Shown one piece after another: positions 50,101 to 62,211 of a stretch of 64,000 bases of DNA. Origin of the DNA: Montifringilla adamsi. Its lineage: Eukaryota; Chordata; Aves; Passeriformes; Passeridae. The stretch's first letter is position 1, and each line of letters opens with the position of its first letter. The translations under genes were made by a program, and so were the position numbers. The stretch spans positions 731,841 through 795,840 of the forward strand of contig JAGGNK010015558.1 in NCBI GenBank assembly GCA_017590115.1. The letters run 5' to 3'. The notes under the pieces were generated by a model. That model worked only from the letters and a program-made list of their open reading frames with translations, made no database searches and was not told the DNA's origin.

Positions 50101-51420
50101 CTATAGAATAGCCTAGTTCTGTTGAAAGGGACCTACAATGTTCATCCAGTCCAACTGCCTGACTGACGCCAACCAGAAGTGAAACTATGTTATTAAGGGC
50201 ATTGTTCAAATGCATCTTAAACACTGTGACAGGCTCAGGGCATTGACCACCTCTCTAGGAAGCCCTTTCCAGTGTCTGATTGCCCTGTCCATAAAGAAAT
50301 GCTTCCTAATGTCCAGTTTGACCCTCTGCTGGCACAGCTTTGTACCATTCCCACACATTTCTTCACTGGGTCCCAGGGAGAAGAGATGGTCATCTCCTCT
50401 CACTTCCTGTGCTCAGGAATCTGTGCAGAGCAATGAGGTCACCCCTCAGCCTCCTTTTCTCCAAAGCAGAGACCACAGTTCTTAGTGACATCTCCCAGAA
50501 ATCTCACCAGCTTTGTTACCCTCCTCGGGATACATTCAAGAACTGTCACATCCTTCTTCTCTGATTCTATGTTTTTTTAAATCACAGGGCCCAGAACTGC
50601 ACCCAACATTCCAGAAGAGGCTGCAGCAATGCTGATTACAGTGATAATCACCTCTCTCGCCCTCAGTGCAGTGTTTGATGCATAGTGAGATGCTGTTTGC
50701 CTGCCAGGCTGTCAGGGCTCACTGCTGACTCACACCAAGCTGCTGCCTACCAGCAGCTCCCTCTCTGCACCCCAGATCCCTCTCTGCAGGACTGCTTTCC
50801 TGCCACTCCTTCTCCAATTTGTACTTGTGTCCAGTCTTATCCTGTTCCAGATACAGAACCCAGCATTTGTTCCTGAATTTCATGCCCTTGATAATTGCCT
50901 AATGCTCTATTTCGATCCCTCTGCAAGGCCTCTGATCCCTCAAGAGAGTCAAAAGCACCTGCCAGTTTAGTATCATCAACATAATAATGGTGCATTAATC
51001 TCCTGCAAGCAGATCACTGACGAAAAGATCAAACAGAAATGGCAGAACCTGGAAGGCTTAGCAGGAGATCCTGCTAGTAAAAACTGAAATAAGTAAAGCA
51101 TTAGGTACATCAGCATTTTTCATGCCCTTCACTAGTAGATCACCTATCTGATTCTCCACCAGGTCTGTGATTTCCCTGGTACTCTTTTTGCTTCAGTATA
51201 ACTGCAGAAGCCCTTCCTGTTGCAGTTCACATGCCTTGTATGTTTCAATACCAGCCAAACTTTGGTATTGCTAATTTCATCCTTGCATCCCCATATAGTT
51301 TTTCTATTCTTGCTAGTATATCCCATCTTCTGCTTTTCACTGTGTGTCTTGAATATTGGGGTAATATCAGTAGCCAATAGAGATTGAGTCAAAGTAGGTT
51401 TTGTCTACAGGCATTTAAAA
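50101..51420 (-). mobile_element. CR1 LINE, 3' part of ORF2 plus 3' UTR, degraded
   Basis: A second CR1 copy begins with its 3' end (CTATAGAATAGCC) directly after the previous one and in the same orientation. On the minus strand the ORF2 C-terminal signature is readable at 50403-50206, including RKHFF and HWKGLPREVV. CR1-like sequence can be followed to about 51.1 kb, and more weakly to about 51.4 kb. The frame is broken by stops and cannot be functional. The right boundary is approximate. Confidence 0.72.
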
Positions 51421-52390
51421 AGTAATTATTCCAGTTTGGACTTCGGAGCATTCTAATATTTTGGCTTAGAATTATTTCTTCCTGGTGAAATCACTTCATG
51501 TCCCTCATATCTGAACTATACATTAAGGCTGAGACATGCTATCCCTCTCTGTCAGGGCTTTAGACTATGAATAAATCCATATGTGACAGTTTATTTGTTA
51601 CTGTAATGAAAGGGTTGACAGCAACACTGGATCTTGAACTTGAATGTCAGACGTTTTTCTCTACACCATGGTTTTCTTTTGCCTTCATCAATCTTGTTAC
51701 TGAATGAAGCACGTATATCCATTCTGTTCATCACAGACTCAAAAGTGGAAAATGAAATACAAATCCAGTGAGAATTCTAAAAAGCAGGAGCTTATGAACC
51801 TGAATTCAAGGATGCTTGACTGGAGGGATACATGGAGAATACACATGAAAAAGGAAACTAAGCACAGAATTCTGTCTCTCCTGAAGCCTAAAATTATAGG
51901 GATTTAGAAGAACTATAAAAAAAAGAAGAGCTGGAAAAAGTTGAGAGAGGAAATTATTTAAGAATGAATAAGAATTTCAATAGAGCCAGAGCTGAATCAA
52001 GGAAGAAGCTTGGCAGTGCTGTAGGGATTGGGAAAGGTAAGTACACACAAGCAAACTGTAAGGAGGATAGAACGTTTAGAAATCATGTGAGATTCAAGGA
52101 TGGCTTCAAGATTTCTTGTCTTCACTGCTGCAGAAGATAATTAAGCAAATTATTGCAACAGTTGCAGTCCTCTGACAAAGATTAAAAAAACAAAACATAT
52201 TTCACAGCTGCCAAACCAGCATCCCTACAGACTTTTGTTCCCTTTCAATAAAAGTGGAAGTAGGGATGCACTAGTGGGTTTCTGGTACTGACATCTATCA
52301 AGGCTGGCCTTAATGCACTTGCTTTTAAACAACCTGTAAGATATTTGGAAATACACATGTAGGGGATTTGTTTGAGGAGATTTTGTGGAG

Positions 52391-52431
52391 TAAAAAGAAG
52401 AAAAAATAAAAAAATAAAAAAACAAAAACCC
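52391..52431. repeat. A-rich low-complexity tract
   Basis: A-runs interrupted by single G, T or C. Confidence 0.9.
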
Positions 52432-53009
52432 AAAGAAACTAAAGAAACTGTAAGAGATTGACCTTGACATCTTTTGTACAGATAACAAACGTGTTAAAAA
52501 GTCATGGAAAAAAGGATCATAGGAAATGCAGAATGCCATGTAAACAAAGCTCAATGTGCTCAACAGAAACGGCAATGGTAAACAAAAGAAAGTTCTAAGT
52601 AGCATTTTGAAAAAGCAGTGATATTTTAGAATGAAAATAGTAAAACATTAGACAAAGAAAAGATGTAGAGGAGAGAACAGCTCAGTTACCTGCTTTTCAG
52701 AGTTGTCTGGCAATTAACAATGGCAAAAGCAAGGTGGGCACAATTCAGTGGAATCCCTTTTCCACTTGATCAGAGTTCAGTTCACCTTATTTGAAAATGT
52801 CATGCAAGACTGTAAAAGTGGAAACTTTCCAGCTGGCTTTTATGCAAAGCTGTTGTCCTAATGAGAAAATGTGAAAGGCTGAAGAACAATAATTTCATAG
52901 ACCTGCAAATCTAACAGAACACAGTTCTAGAGAAGAAATAAACAACTCTTAGATCAAAGGCTTAATAGATCACCTTCACTGGAGGAATAAGTAGAAATTT
53001 ATTAGTTGC

Positions 53010-53031
53010 TTTTTTTTCCTTTTTTTTTTTT
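53010..53031. repeat. T-tract with CC interruption
   Basis: A T8 run, then CC, then about 12 T, then AAGCC. Confidence 0.9.
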
Positions 53032-53803
53032 AAGCCAGCTCACAATAAGTATACAGTTTAATGTCAACTTAAATTACATCTACATTTTTCTGACAGATTC
53101 ATTTGCTTTTTGGGGTTTATGTCTAACACACTGACAGTTTCTAATCAATAGAAGACAATTCCCTTTGAGAGTTATTAAAATATACCTTGCATTTAAATGC
53201 AATAAAAAGCATGACTGAACATGCCTCTGTTCCTCATAACACATAAATACCACATCTGGCCCATAAAAAACATGCATTATACAAAGGTTGTATGAATGCC
53301 AGATACATATTATTACATGGAACTGTTTTATCCATCTAACCTAATTTCCAGATGTTTTATTACTTGTAGACAAGAGTATTGTCAAAACTGTTGTTGGAAG
53401 TCCATTTATTTCAAGAGGGCAAGGGATAGGGATAGCAAGTTAAGCTATAGGAAATGTTTGTGATACAGTTAATGGCAAATCATGTGACTGAATCATAAGT
53501 GCTATCATGTTTAAAGAAATGCACTTAAAAATTCAACTTCAGACTAAGATTTCACTTGACTGCATTTTAAATATGCACTTACTTATTCTTCCAGCAGTAA
53601 ATGGCACATAATTGTAGGTAATATTTACAAAAAAACAGAGCAAGCAACTAATGAAAATGAAATGGAAACCATTAGTACACAAATTGCTGGTAACTGTAAC
53701 CATATCCAACAACATATCAAGCAGTTAGCTAAAAATACTGAAGACATTGAAAAATAACATCCTTTAATTCCTCCAATTTGGAATTGGGCTGTGGGATTCT
53801 TCT

Positions 53804-53822
53804 TGGGTGGGGGGTGGGGGGG
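53804..53822 (+). repeat. G-rich tract, G-quadruplex-prone
   Basis: Three G-runs (3, 6 and 7 G) separated by single T; the longer runs can supply two G-triplets each. It is isolated in AT-rich DNA, far from any gene start. Confidence 0.7.
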
Positions 53823-54569
53823 TGCTGTTGGTTTGTGGGGTTTTTTAAATCTCTAAGGGACAGAAAAATGTTATCAAATATATTTGAAATTAGAGTGACA
53901 GTTCTCAGAGAACCATATGGCATCTGAAAAGCTTGAGTCCCTCACAAAAGCCAGGTTTCTAGTGCAATAGTAAAAGTATGAGGTAGAGAAGGGGATGAAA
54001 AGACATGGAGGTGAGCACATAAAGGAAAAGCAGCAGACACTATGTCATAAAAATGGTGTTTGACCAAGATGTTTGAAGAGACAGGACACAGAATACTTTA
54101 AGCACAGCAAAGTAGAAATGAAGAATTGTAAGAATGCCACTAAAACAGCAGTAGTAACATAGGAGTTGGGCAGTAACCACTGGTTTCATTGTAATGAAAG
54201 TACATTTTATTAAATGCACGATTTGGTTAAATGAAATACAAGATATACAGAGATGTGAAGGTTACCAAGTGAAAACACACATTTTTAGAATACGTGATGT
54301 ATCAGTGTGACACTTCTGATTTTATCCTTGAAAATAAACAAACAAAAAACAACAATCTTAGAATGACTACAACAAGTATAATTCACAATCCTATTCAAAA
54401 TGGTATCATAACATGATCTAACTTCTGTTTCTAAAAAGTAACATTAACCCCAGGGTCTTTTATGTCCTGTAATATTTCCTATACTGGCACTGAAAACATG
54501 AAAGTTCCTCTGCTCAATTAATTGTGAGTCCTGTTTCAAATTACATACTACTTCTCACATCATGCCTTC

Positions 54570-54591
54570 TTTTTTTTTTTTTTTTTTTTTT
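54570..54591. repeat. T22 tract
   Basis: Homopolymer of 22 T followed by AAAGTCC. Confidence 0.95.
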
Positions 54592-55271
54592 AAAGTCCTA
54601 AGCAGGAGCACAGCCATTAAACAAAAAATTCAGGCATTTCAGGTGAAGGGAGGCAGACCTAATAGGGTCTCGGAGAAACCTGGAGGCTACAGTCTAGGGC
54701 TGACTTCATAATTAACGATTAATTTTTTTACCTCTTTTCAAATTTACTAAACACCAATATTTAAAACAGGGTTATACATATCCACTAAAAACATAAAAAA
54801 CCCCTAGTTTTTTGAAATACATAATGTCTGGAAGGGTATAATTAATTTCAGTCCTATGAATACCCTGACCCTGTAACTTGTATTTTCCTGAAACCCAGCA
54901 AAGACTACAAAAATATCCCAAGGTTTTAGACAATACTTAAAAGATGGGAAAACATTCATCATTCTGCCCATGAAAAATAGGATGGTTGATCCACCATCAC
55001 TGATGGTAATGATGATGGTAATTCCTCAGAAGTTGAGCTAAGATGATGATCAATAATTTCCCCTACTTCTCAAGTTAAAGCCTGTCCTGCTGCAGCCATC
55101 AGTTCTCTTTTCTAAAGACAGCTCCAATGACTTTCTGATTGGTTAGCATTTCAGCAGGCCATCTAAACCAGTCAGAAAATGGGGCTTAGCGTACTGCCAA
55201 CTACAAGACAAGGACATTTAGAGTTACAGTTTGAGTAGCATAGCACATCAGATTATCCTTGATAAACACAA

Positions 55272-55309
55272 AGCTGGCTATTTACTTGCCTTGCTGTGAA
55301 TAGCCAGCT
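55272..55309. repeat. Perfect 11-bp inverted repeat, 16-nt loop
   Basis: AGCTGGCTATT (55272-55282) and AATAGCCAGCT (55299-55309) are exact reverse complements. Confidence 0.9.
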
Positions 55310-56691
55310 GAATGGGTTTTCAATGTGGTTTCAGACCAAAGCCAGAAGACTCCTTATATCCCATGTCTAAAAGTTTGTGTATAATGATTGAGATAGCGGT
55401 AACAAAACTAAGGAGGTAATTAATATTTCTCACTGTATGTATTAGCCTAATTGCCATTGCATTTCTCTTAGAAACTCTTTGTTCCTTTATTGTAAACAGA
55501 AAGCAGTCTGGACCAAGAGCATACCTGATACTTCTTGTTCAATAGATTGCTGAAGGAGGACAGAGTACACAGAAATATTCTGTGTACAAACACCAGCAAG
55601 AAGAGAGAAACCATGCACTTGTGCAATGCTGAAAGGAAAATAACCTGTACATTCCCAGTAATGTTTCTGAGCTGGAAACATAAATTAATTATTCCTTTTT
55701 GGATCCTACAAAGAAGTCCTGGTTAAATCAATCTTGAGGCTCTGCATAACTCCCGCTATTGAAAATAAAAACTACTCAGACTATCTGCACTGCTAAATAT
55801 CCTGACAGAGATAAAATCTGTCACTTAGAACATGTCTATAATGTATCCAACAGAATGAAATTAAAATTGACTGATTACAGCAGAATAAACACAAAAAAAA
55901 TTTCAAAACAAGTAGCTTGTTACACACATCACAAGACTTACATATTTATGCTCAAATTATTTTTCTCTCCAAAGCTAATAGATAATACAAAGATAATAAA
56001 TACTACTGGTACTATCTATGTTAGGAGGTCTCCAAATAATTTGCAAAAGAGACACCGCTTTCTAAATGTACCATGCCAGCCAAAACCACACTAACCAAGT
56101 CAGACAGAACAATCACAAGATAAATTAGAACAGATGCAAATTATATGGCAGGTAGAACTGCATCATCCTCACCTTTTAGAGTAATGCATTCACCTGTTTT
56201 CTACTATCAGTTTTTATTGAAAGCATCTGCAAGCTCTCACTGTAACACTATTGTCCAGGAGAAAAACAAGTGTTGTTAAAAACAAACCAGTATCCTCAAA
56301 GTATTCCTCTCTGGAGATTTTTTTAATATACTGTTACCTATATTACTGTCTAAAACATAGGGTATTCCTTTCACAGTTCTCATGAAGTCCTAGAAAAAAA
56401 GGATATACATATATCATTGATTTTCTGGTCTAGAAAATGTATCTGCCTTGTATGTACTCTGGGTCCTATTTGCATACATGCTGTAATCCTAACACATGTT
56501 CTTGTTTCATTTTATAAGGACCAGTGGAAGAGTTTGTATGCACTGGCTTCTTTACTGCTCCATAAAGCATTACTCTTCTGTAATCAAATTCATGTTAAAA
56601 ATTAAATAAGCCTAAGGAGGATAATTTATATATCCTTCCTCCATATTCCCCCAGCCATACCATCTGCACCAAGAATAGTGTATTTGACACT

Positions 56692-56693
<2 letters not shown>

Positions 56694-56724
<31 letters not shown>
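56694..56724. repeat. A31 tract
   Basis: Homopolymer of 31 A. A second run of 24 A follows 75 bp later. Confidence 0.95.
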
Positions 56725-56727
<3 letters not shown>

Positions 56728-56791
56728 GGATTATTTTCTTCTTAGCAAACTGCATGCAGCTTGCTGCTCTTGGGGACCATAATGCTGCAAG

Positions 56792-56799
<8 letters not shown>

Positions 56800-56822
<23 letters not shown>

Positions 56823-56823
56823 A
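56800..56823. repeat. A24 tract
   Basis: Homopolymer of 24 A followed by CACCAC and another short A-run. Confidence 0.95.
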
Positions 56824-56963
56824 CACCACAAAAAAACCCCAGCAAAACAGTAACAAGTTGCCAGCAGTGAACAATGCACCAGATCTAGTTTGGCAATATA
56901 CTAGAACACACTACTGATCAGCAACACTATCTGACCTTTTGGAAGTAAAGATCCCAAACCACA

Positions 56964-58118
56964 GGATCATAGAATAGTTTGGGCTGGAAGGGGCCTCAAA
57001 GACCATCTAGTTCCACCCCCACTGCCACAGGCAGGGACACCTACAACGAGACCAGGCTGACCCAGAGCTGCATCCAACCTGGCCTTGAACACTTCCAGGG
57101 ATGGGGCACCTACAATTTGTCCAGGCAACCTGTTCCAGTGTCTCAGCACCCTTATATTGAAGGATTTATCTGTAATGTCTAATCTAAACCTAGCCTCTGT
57201 CATCTTACAGCTATTCCTTCTTGTCCTATCACTACATGCCCTCACAAAAAGGCCCTCTCTACATCTCTTGTTGGCCCCCTTTATGTACTGGATGGTGTTC
57301 TAAGGTTTCCCAAGAGCCTTCTTTTTTCCAGGCTGAACAACCCCAACTCTCTCAGTTTGCCTTCATAGGAGAGGTGTTCCTGCCTCCATGGCCCTCATCT
57401 GGACTAACTCCAACAAGGCCATGCCTTTCTTATGCTGTAGGCCCCAGTGCTGCAGGTGGGTTCTCACCAGAGCACAGCAGAGCAGAGCAGAGGGGCAGAA
57501 TCCCCTCCCTGGTCCTGCTGCCCACACTGCTCTGGATGCAGCCCAGGACACGTGTGGCTCTCTGGGCTGAGTGCCCATGGCTGAGGTCCAGCCTCTCAGC
57601 CACCAGCACCCCCAAGTCTTTTGACTCAAATCTATTATCAATCCATTCTCTACATTGTCTACCATTCTGCACCCCCACCCCCTGGTAACTTGTGCTTGGG
57701 ATTATGAGATGTAGGACCTTGTATTTGACCTTGTTGAACTTTGTAAGATTTACATGGACCCAGCTCCAAGGTCTAACAAGGTCTAAGACTAACAAGGTCT
57801 CTCTGGATGGCATCCCTGCCCTGCAATACATCAAATGCACCACACAGCTTGGCGTTGTTGGCAGCCTTGCTGAGATTGCACTCAATCCCACTGTCTGTGT
57901 CACCAACAAATATTTTAAACAGGGAGAGTCACAATACTAACCCCTGAGGAATTCCACATATCACTGGTCTGCACTTGGACATTGAACCATAGGCTGCAAC
58001 CCTTTGAGTCTGACCATCCAGCCAATTCTTTATCCACCAAGTGACTGACCCATCCAATCCATGTCTCCCCAGTTTAGAGACAAAGGTCATGCTGGACAGA
58101 GTCCTTTACAACAGAAAG
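56964..58118 (-). mobile_element. CR1 LINE, about 1.15 kb with ORF2 reverse-transcriptase tail
   Basis: The plus strand starts ATCATAGAATAGTTTGGGC, the reverse of a CR1 3' end. Reading leftward on the minus strand, the ORF2 C-terminus is clear, with FRLDITDKSF, HWNRLPGQIV and APSLEVFKARLDAAL (57245-56967). Further upstream the reverse-transcriptase thumb/connection region shows KFNKVKYKVLHL, DLGVLVAERLDLS and ATRVLGCIQSS (57909-57430). The two parts are in different frames and interrupted, so the copy is dead. It is the best-preserved CR1 in the window. Confidence 0.9.
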
Positions 58119-58669
58119 AGATACACAAGCACCTCATTTTTGGAGCACCTCTTTCTTTTACCTTTTACTAACCCTTTTCTTGCTAGGTGATCTTACTGCC
58201 CTAGAGCAAGAACTTGATGTATGGGACTTTATCTCAATAGAAACACTGGAGCACTGAGTGACACATACACTCTCTTTTGTTCTTCTCTTTTGCTCTCCTA
58301 CAAAACTTACTTCTCATCCAGGACAACATAACTGCAGCCATAGCTTCATTCCATGTCCAGATCAGCTTTAATAAACCCTACCTACCTCAGCACACAACAG
58401 TGAAGATGTAGGGTCCCTCTGTTCAGCTGCAGCAGAGAAAGACACAGCATGACCAGGTGACATAGAGCAGATGGACCTCACTTAGGGTATCCAAGGTGAA
58501 CAGAAGACAATATCTAGGTTACTGTTCCTAGAAACTTTTATGTCATACAATTTCCCACATTAATCAGTGAATATTCTTAATTTAAGTATAGTGTGTAACA
58601 TTGATCTACTGCAGCTGGCACTAAGCCAAAGTTGAAGGGGTACTAGCAGGAAAGGACTTCTGCACAAAA

Positions 58670-58870
58670 TGAATTAACAGTGACACCAGATGAGGTCAGC
58701 TTCAGCCTTACCTGGCCAAGCTCAAATGTCCTGTGGATGAAACTCCACAGCCTCTCCAGAGAGCTTGTTTCAGTGCTGCACTGAAGAAGTTACCAACCAG
58801 CCTGTTCTGATGTGCAGGGCACTCAAGTTAATGAGTTTTCTATTAATCCAATCTTTAAGTTTCTCAAAGT
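58670..58870 (-). mobile_element. Old CR1 3' fragment (probable)
   Basis: CR1-like blocks remain: ACTCCACAGCCTCTCCAGAG, GTTTCAGTGCTGCACTGAAG and AAGTCTCTCTGAAGTTG. No terminal repeat is left. It may be part of the same insertion as the 57-58.1 kb copy or an independent older one. Confidence 0.45.
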
Positions 58871-59568
58871 CTCTCTGAAGTTGTTCCTGTGGGCATGTCA
58901 CCCTTTCTGACTAAATTGCACTGTCCATAAGTTGGATATTTCACCACAGCAGACCAATGGGTCTCCTTGAAAACACTGAAAACACTGTCTGATTTTGTTC
59001 AGTGGGGACTTAGTTTTCCAAGTAAAATTAGGAGAAAAAGATGAAAACTTTCCAAGGCCACAACAATTTAATTCATCCTAAGTTTAACATTTTCAATGAC
59101 AGCAAAGAAGGAGGCATAAACAAAACAAGATCTGCTCAGGTCCTGAGAAATAATAATTTTATTGCTTGTATCTCTAAACACAGCTAATTTCACTCTTTTT
59201 TTGCCAATGGAAAGTTCTCCTAGTGTCCCTACAGAGGGAACAGCCTTTCCCCTGTACACTGGGGTTCCTATTTTCCTGTAATCTGTAATCACTATATTTG
59301 AATGTTAAATGCACAGAATACAAATAGTCATTAAGTAGGCATCTGATTTGCATGGATTTCTTTAGTGACAAAATGCAGTAATATTTATTTTGCCGTATAA
59401 GCACAGCGTGGAGAAACTCAGAAAAAAAAACTATGTGCATGGAATCCTGGGATGGTTTGTAATCAGCCAACGAGACATACGGACGAGAGTAACTGTTGTT
59501 GCCATCACGCCTGTAGTTACACTTTCAGGGTGAAGGCCCCAAGAATGAGACACTGGTGCAGTGAGAGC

Positions 59569-59586
59569 ATAGCACCACCTGCTGGA
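59569..59586 (-). promoter_or_regulatory. CTCF-like motif
   Basis: On the minus strand CCAGCAGGTGGTGCTA fits most of the CTCF core (CCASYAGRKGGC) with one mismatch at the final C. Occupancy is unknown. Confidence 0.35.
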
Positions 59587-59777
59587 GAACACCTGGCTTC
59601 AGAAGGGAGGAAAAGATTTCGTCATTTTTCCCCATATTAGTTAGATATAAATCAATCAATCAAACCTCTCTGTATAGACTTTGTCCTCTTTGATTATTAA
59701 AGAAATTTCTAACATATAAAACTTGCAAGGGCTCTGCTCCTCAGATATTTTTTGGACACTCCTAGTGTTCCATTATC

Positions 59778-59839
59778 AAAAAAAAAGAAGAAAAAATAAA
59801 CCAAAAAAAAAAACCAAAAAAAAAAACCCACAAAAAAAC
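59778..59839. repeat. A-rich low-complexity block
   Basis: A-runs broken by G, T and CC, directly to the left of the probable LTR fragment. Confidence 0.9.
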
Positions 59840-59889
59840 CTGCTGAGTCTATATTAAAGAGGGGCATAAAGTAGATTTCAGGTAGCCTG

Positions 59890-60110
59890 TATCTTCCAAG
59901 TACCTCAACCAATGGGGAAATGAAGAGAGTGATGTGGCCAGGAACTCAGCATAAATAGGGGGCTGTGTCCCTAACAATTTCAGAGATCCCAGGGGAATGC
60001 CCCATGGCCTCTCCCTTTATATAAAGTTCTACAAAGTGAATAAAGTAACTGAAGTCCTCTGTTTCTGGACATAAATCTCTGGTGTTGTGAATTTTTCCAC
60101 ACACTTCTAA
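59890..60110 (+). mobile_element. Probable LTR fragment (U3-R-U5-like)
   Basis: The order of signals is LTR-like. A TATA-type CATAAATAG (about 59952) is followed about 85 bp later by AATAAAG (about 60040), then a short U5-like stretch ending in TTTTTCCACACA near 60103. The left edge is unclear because an A-rich tract precedes it. No internal retroviral sequence is seen on either side. Confidence 0.42.
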
Positions 60111-60435
60111 TCCAGAACAGCTCTATTATGTCCGACTTCACAAACTGACGACCAAAGCACTTTGAGAAATCAGCAGTTAATGAACAGGCACAAATCATTA
60201 CTCAAAAAAGACTGTACAAAAGGCTTTACCCAGCCTTCTTCTCCCTCTGATATCTCATTGCAATTGATGCAGACCAAAGAAACAGTGCTGATGAAACCAA
60301 AGACCCCAGAGCAATCTATTTGCAAGCAGTGTATCTCTATCAGAAGAGGAGGCTCCATGAGTCTGAAGTCCCCAAGTCCAGAGGCAGCACTGCTATAGAC
60401 CTCATTTTCACAGAATTCCCAGACAGCTGTGAAAC

Positions 60436-60451
60436 AAAAAAAAAAAAAAAA
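60436..60451. repeat. A16 tract
   Basis: Homopolymer of 16 A. Confidence 0.95.
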
Positions 60452-61266
60452 TCAACAAGAGACCATGAGGAGTTTTATAGCCACCCAGTAGCCTAGAACT
60501 TTCTGTACCTGGCATAAGTTAGCACTTTCTCCCATCATGTTTTTCACACTTTCTTGGTGCTTAGGCATTGAAGCCACAGACCTGATCCAGTACTAGAATC
60601 ATTCAGTTTTCTTTCTGTCCAAACAATATAACAAAGACTACAAGTAGTCAGACAGTAGCACACAATGAGGCTGGCAGCTTAAACCACAACTCCCTTTACA
60701 AAAAAATGTGTGTGTATCATATATATGTGTCCACAGTTTGCTTTCTAGTTGGTTCACCTACTTACACTAATAATGCATCTGCAATGTGCATCCATTCACA
60801 AACTGTCCTTGCTATTGTTTGAAATATTTTCAGCCTGTGAGTTTCCTTGAAGTTACATCATTTAAACATCCTGTTTTCATTAGTTCTTGTCCCTAATTAT
60901 GTATGTCAACATCAATACCAACATTCCCAGCATGTAGCTCACAGACAGCCCGTGTATTATCTTCCATTTGGAAATTCTCTTCAGCCAACACACATACTTA
61001 AAGTCAGACAGTTCTAAACCCATCTTTCAAGCACTCATTGGTCACACACAGGATCTCTAGGCTGTCAGGGTTTCCAGCCTTCTAGATGTAATTATTGCCT
61101 GGATACTCCTGATAATATAAAAGACATCCATGAAAAGATATCTATACAAAGTGGCCAGAATGAAAAAGAACATATATTTGGGAAAATGTGGACATACAAT
61201 AACCATACAGAAAACTGTGTGCAAGCTAGATTAGGAACTTACAGTGCTGCAAGTGACTCCCTTCTA

Positions 61267-61329
61267 GAAGTCTATTACATTTCCAAACTGCAGCCCCCAA
61301 CAGAAGTTTATTTCATTTCCAAACTGCAG
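61267..61329. repeat. 36-bp-period tandem duplication
   Basis: Two 27-bp copies (61267-61293 and 61303-61329) match at 25 of 27 positions. Both contain CATTTCCAAACTGCAG. Confidence 0.85.
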
Positions 61330-61528
61330 AATCTTTACAATCTTTCCCTATACAAAATTATTGTCAGCAGCTATACGTAATATGAAATTATCATCCTGCT
61401 TTATTCAGTCACAACACCCACTTGTAGGCAAGACCTTCATCTGAGGTACCCTATGTTATGTATCTAGCAAGTAATCAACTACATGGAAAGATTCAGTCCC
61501 ATCTGCAAAAGATACGTACTACTCATAC

Positions 61529-61552
61529 GTTCCACTATTCAGATAGTGGAAC
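61529..61552. repeat. Perfect 10-bp inverted repeat, 4-nt loop
   Basis: GTTCCACTAT, loop TCAG, then ATAGTGGAAC. It lies between the two small tandem duplications at 61.3 and 61.9 kb. Confidence 0.9.
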
Positions 61553-61924
61553 AGCAGAACTTACTACAACCATGGTAAAAAAGCACTTACTTGTGATCTG
61601 TCAGTTTCAGGTAACTTAAGAATTTAGCTTAGCTTGGCAAAGCAGCAAATAAAATATCACCTGGTTTCCAAGAAATGGGTGTCATACTTTTCACTATCAG
61701 TGTGAATGTCTTTTAAAATTTAATAGATGAACCTTTAACATACTCCAAAAATGTCTTCGTGAGACACTGACATGCAATTCCCAGTCAGGTCTCAATTCAC
61801 ACCCTAGTCTACTGGGTAATAACATTCCCATATGTTGACCAGACTACAGTGGCCACAAAATATTACTCAGTGGTGGTAAGTCACTGTTTCCTCTATGCCG
61901 TCTTGTTATTTCTCAAATAAGAAA

Positions 61925-61994
61925 TCAACAGCAGAGACTGTATGGTACTTTTCTTTAGCGGAGTCAACAGCAGAAACTATATGGAACATTTCTT
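61925..61994. repeat. 39-bp-period tandem duplication
   Basis: Copies at 61925-61955 and 61964-61994 match at 27 of 31 positions. Both begin TCAACAGCAGA and end TTTCTT. Confidence 0.8.
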
Positions 61995-62189
61995 GGTACA
62001 ACAGGAAACACTGCTGAGAGATGTCCTACCACTTTGAAGTGATTGCTATAGCCACAGAATAACTGCAAGAACTGAGCTACATAAATGGATGACCTTCATT
62101 CTGTAAAAGTTACTGGTGTGCAGCCCAATTCCACCATTTTGGTTAGCAAGGTGGACTTTTGAGATTTCTAATGTCCAAAACTGCCTGCC

Positions 62190-62211
62190 TTTTTTTTTTT
62201 TTTTTTTTTTT
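62190..62211. repeat. T22 tract
   Basis: Homopolymer of 22 T followed by AATTCC. Confidence 0.95.

Larger units (their letters stand above)
51421..56963. other. Intergenic, no gene recognised
   Basis: AT-rich unique sequence with several homopolymers, the G-rich tract at 53.8 kb and the 55.27 kb hairpin. The last 270 bp hold two long A-tracts just before the CR1 copy. Confidence 0.65.
58119..59889. other. Intergenic, between the CR1 and the LTR fragment
   Basis: It contains the weak CR1 remnant, the CTCF-like motif at 59.57 kb and an A-rich block. No gene recognised. Confidence 0.6.

Noticed and set aside
56967..57909. Minus-strand frames with reverse-transcriptase-like residues as a candidate gene
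   Set aside because: They are the broken ORF2 tail of a CR1 LINE, in two frames with stops, so they are annotated as a mobile element only.
46854..61552. Hairpins considered as microRNA precursors
   Set aside because: All stems are 10-14 bp, far shorter than the roughly 30-bp stems of pre-miRNAs, and pairing does not extend beyond the arms.
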